A stretch of 64,000 nucleotides of DNA, taken from contig CAVYIX010000002.1 in NCBI GenBank assembly GCA_963768755.1, forward strand, positions 310,001 to 374,000. Reading direction: 5' to 3'. Below, piece by piece: positions 63,232-64,000 of this stretch (its first letter is position 1; every line of letters starts with the position of its first letter). The notes under the pieces were generated by a model, which was given only the letters and a program-made list of their open reading frames with translations, was not told the origin of the DNA and searched no databases. Both the position numbers and the translations under genes were made by a program. Origin of the DNA: Methanobacterium_B sp963768755. GTDB taxonomy: Archaea; Methanobacteriota; Methanobacteria; Methanobacteriales; Methanobacteriaceae.

Positions 63232-63390
63232 TTGCGAAGATATAAATGCCGTGTATGTAACTATATCTACAATCCTGAGGTTGGAGAGCCTAGGACCAAC
63301 ACTCCGCCTGGTACAGCTTTTGAGGATTTACCCAGCACCTGGAGATGCCCTAAATGTGGTGTGCCTGCCTTTAAGTTCTCACCAATATAA
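63232..63390 (+). CDS. rub: rubredoxin
   Basis: 52-aa rubredoxin. TTG start with GGAGG nine bases upstream. Iron ligands are Cys6 and Cys9 (YKCRVCNYIYNPEVG) and Cys39 and Cys42 (WRCPKCGVPAFKF), with the conserved aromatic and Pro-Gly residues between. It transfers single electrons to oxygen- and peroxide-reducing enzymes in anaerobes. It stands alone here; a redox-type palindrome lies upstream. Confidence 0.95.
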   Translation: MRRYKCRVCNYIYNPEVGEPRTNTPPGTAFEDLPSTWRCPKCGVPAFKFSPI

Positions 63391-63492
63391 AGTAGATTGA
63401 TATCCATTATTGTTGTATACCTTTTAATTTTAAAAATATTCGCCATTATTTTCAATTATTTCATATTGATTTCATAATAAATTTTTAAATCT

Positions 63493-64000
63493 TTAATTTT
63501 CCTCAAACTTTTCTTCGGTAAAGATGATTTTAAACGTGGTTCCTGATGTGTTATTGAATTGTATTTCTCCGTTAATTTGTTCTGTTAAGCTATTTATTAG
63601 TCTTAGTCCTAAAGAATTTGTATTTTCGTATTTTATATCTTTGGGGAATCCTATTCCATTATCTTTAACTTCTAATAGGTATTTATCATCCTGTGTGTGG
63701 AATTGGATGTCGATTTTTCCACTTTTACCTGTTGGAAATGCATGTTTTAAACTATTGGTAACCAATTCATTAACAATTAATCCTAGAGGTATTGATGTGT
63801 TAATATCTAATTTGACATCATCAACATCAATAATTAACGTTACTAGACTTTTATCTATTACATAGGTATTATAAAGGTCATTTGCTAATGTTCGGATGTA
63901 TTCACCGAAGTCAATTCTTTTTAGATCTGTTGATTGGTATAATCGTTCATGAATAAGTGCCATGGATCTTGCACGGTTCTGGCTTTCTTTGAAAATATTT
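63493..64000 (-). CDS. HisKA_2 sensor histidine kinase, C-terminal part (runs off the window)
   Basis: The reading frame continues past the right edge of the window (FKESQNRARSMALIHERLYQ), so this is only the end of a larger gene. Present are the second half of the HisKA_2 domain and a complete HATPase_c (NELVTNSLKHAFP, DNGIGFPKD, LGLRLINSLTEQING). The same domain order is seen in three other kinases of this window. Confidence 0.9.
   Translation of the reverse strand, partial: NIFKESQNRARSMALIHERLYQSTDLKRIDFGEYIRTLANDLYNTYVIDKSLVTLIIDVDDVKLDINTSIPLGLIVNELVTNSLKHAFPTGKSGKIDIQFHTQDDKYLLEVKDNGIGFPKDIKYENTNSLGLRLINSLTEQINGEIQFNNTSGTTFKIIFTEEKFEEN

Overview
The window looks like a chromosomal segment of a mesophilic methanogenic archaeon of the order Methanobacteriales, most likely Methanobacterium or a close relative. 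The evidence is very AT-rich DNA, an archaeal histone, transcription factor TFE, TATA-type promoters, GGAGG/GGTGA ribosome binding sites with frequent TTG and GTG starts, a tRNA gene without encoded CCA, many PAS/HisKA_2 sensor kinases and CARDB-containing secreted proteins. I saw no transposase, integrase, CRISPR array or rRNA. The genus is an inference; the archaeal assignment is strong.

Layout. 0.4-3.3 kb: two secreted proteins, a glutamine-amidotransferase-like protein and a caspase-like protease with CARDB domains. 3.4-7.1 kb: small hypothetical genes, tfe and an Hsp20 with a LEA-like N-terminus. 7.3-11.9 kb: a MacB-type ABC pair, then a TetR/YhgE pair on the other strand. 12.2-17 kb: a PAS kinase, an orphan CheY-like regulator and a histone. 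17.2-22.2 kb: a PsbP-sortase fusion, two paralogous small membrane proteins, a membrane-anchored nitroreductase and a trypsin-like protease. 22.4-29.1 kb: a protein of about 20 TPRs, aspartate 4-decarboxylase and two secreted proteins. 29.1-36.5 kb: two nitroreductases, an MBL hydrolase, LtrA, zinc-ribbon proteins, an ABC-class ATPase and a methyltransferase. 36.6-41.7 kb: a 7TM sensor kinase and a PadR-ABC2 exporter operon with 14-bp tandem repeats in its leader. 41.8-45.6 kb: a sulfur/redox-looking island (QueG-like fragment, YHS protein, cysteine-desulfurase-like protein, DsrE, TusA, cyclase-family hydrolase) and tRNA-Glu. 45.8-52.2 kb: a methyltransferase, a CHASE4 kinase and two APC permeases. 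52.4-56.8 kb: a kinase remnant, TetR, a second MacB-type ABC pair and a leucine-carboxymethyltransferase-like gene. 57-64 kb: a multi-PAS kinase, a Roadblock / KaiC-GTPase / KaiC / KaiC cluster, a UspA protein, rubredoxin and a kinase running off the edge.

Two loci stand out. At 59.4-62.5 kb a Roadblock protein, apparently starting at ATA, precedes a fusion of a degenerate KaiC-like domain with an Arf/MglA-type GTPase, then two tandem KaiC-like ATPases with intact P-loops; this looks like one archaeal switch module. At 42.4-44.7 kb TusA and DsrE proteins sit with a NifS-like protein that lacks the Schiff-base lysine and the PLP-stacking histidine. A perfect 14-bp palindrome at the YHS promoter recurs as close variants upstream of tusA and of the divergent gene, suggesting a small regulon.

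Several small genes are easily missed and are annotated here: a 54-aa protein at 5973-6137, a two-TM protein at 31314-31478, the YHS protein at 42434-42583 and rubredoxin at 63232-63390. All statements come from reading the sequence; no database search was run.
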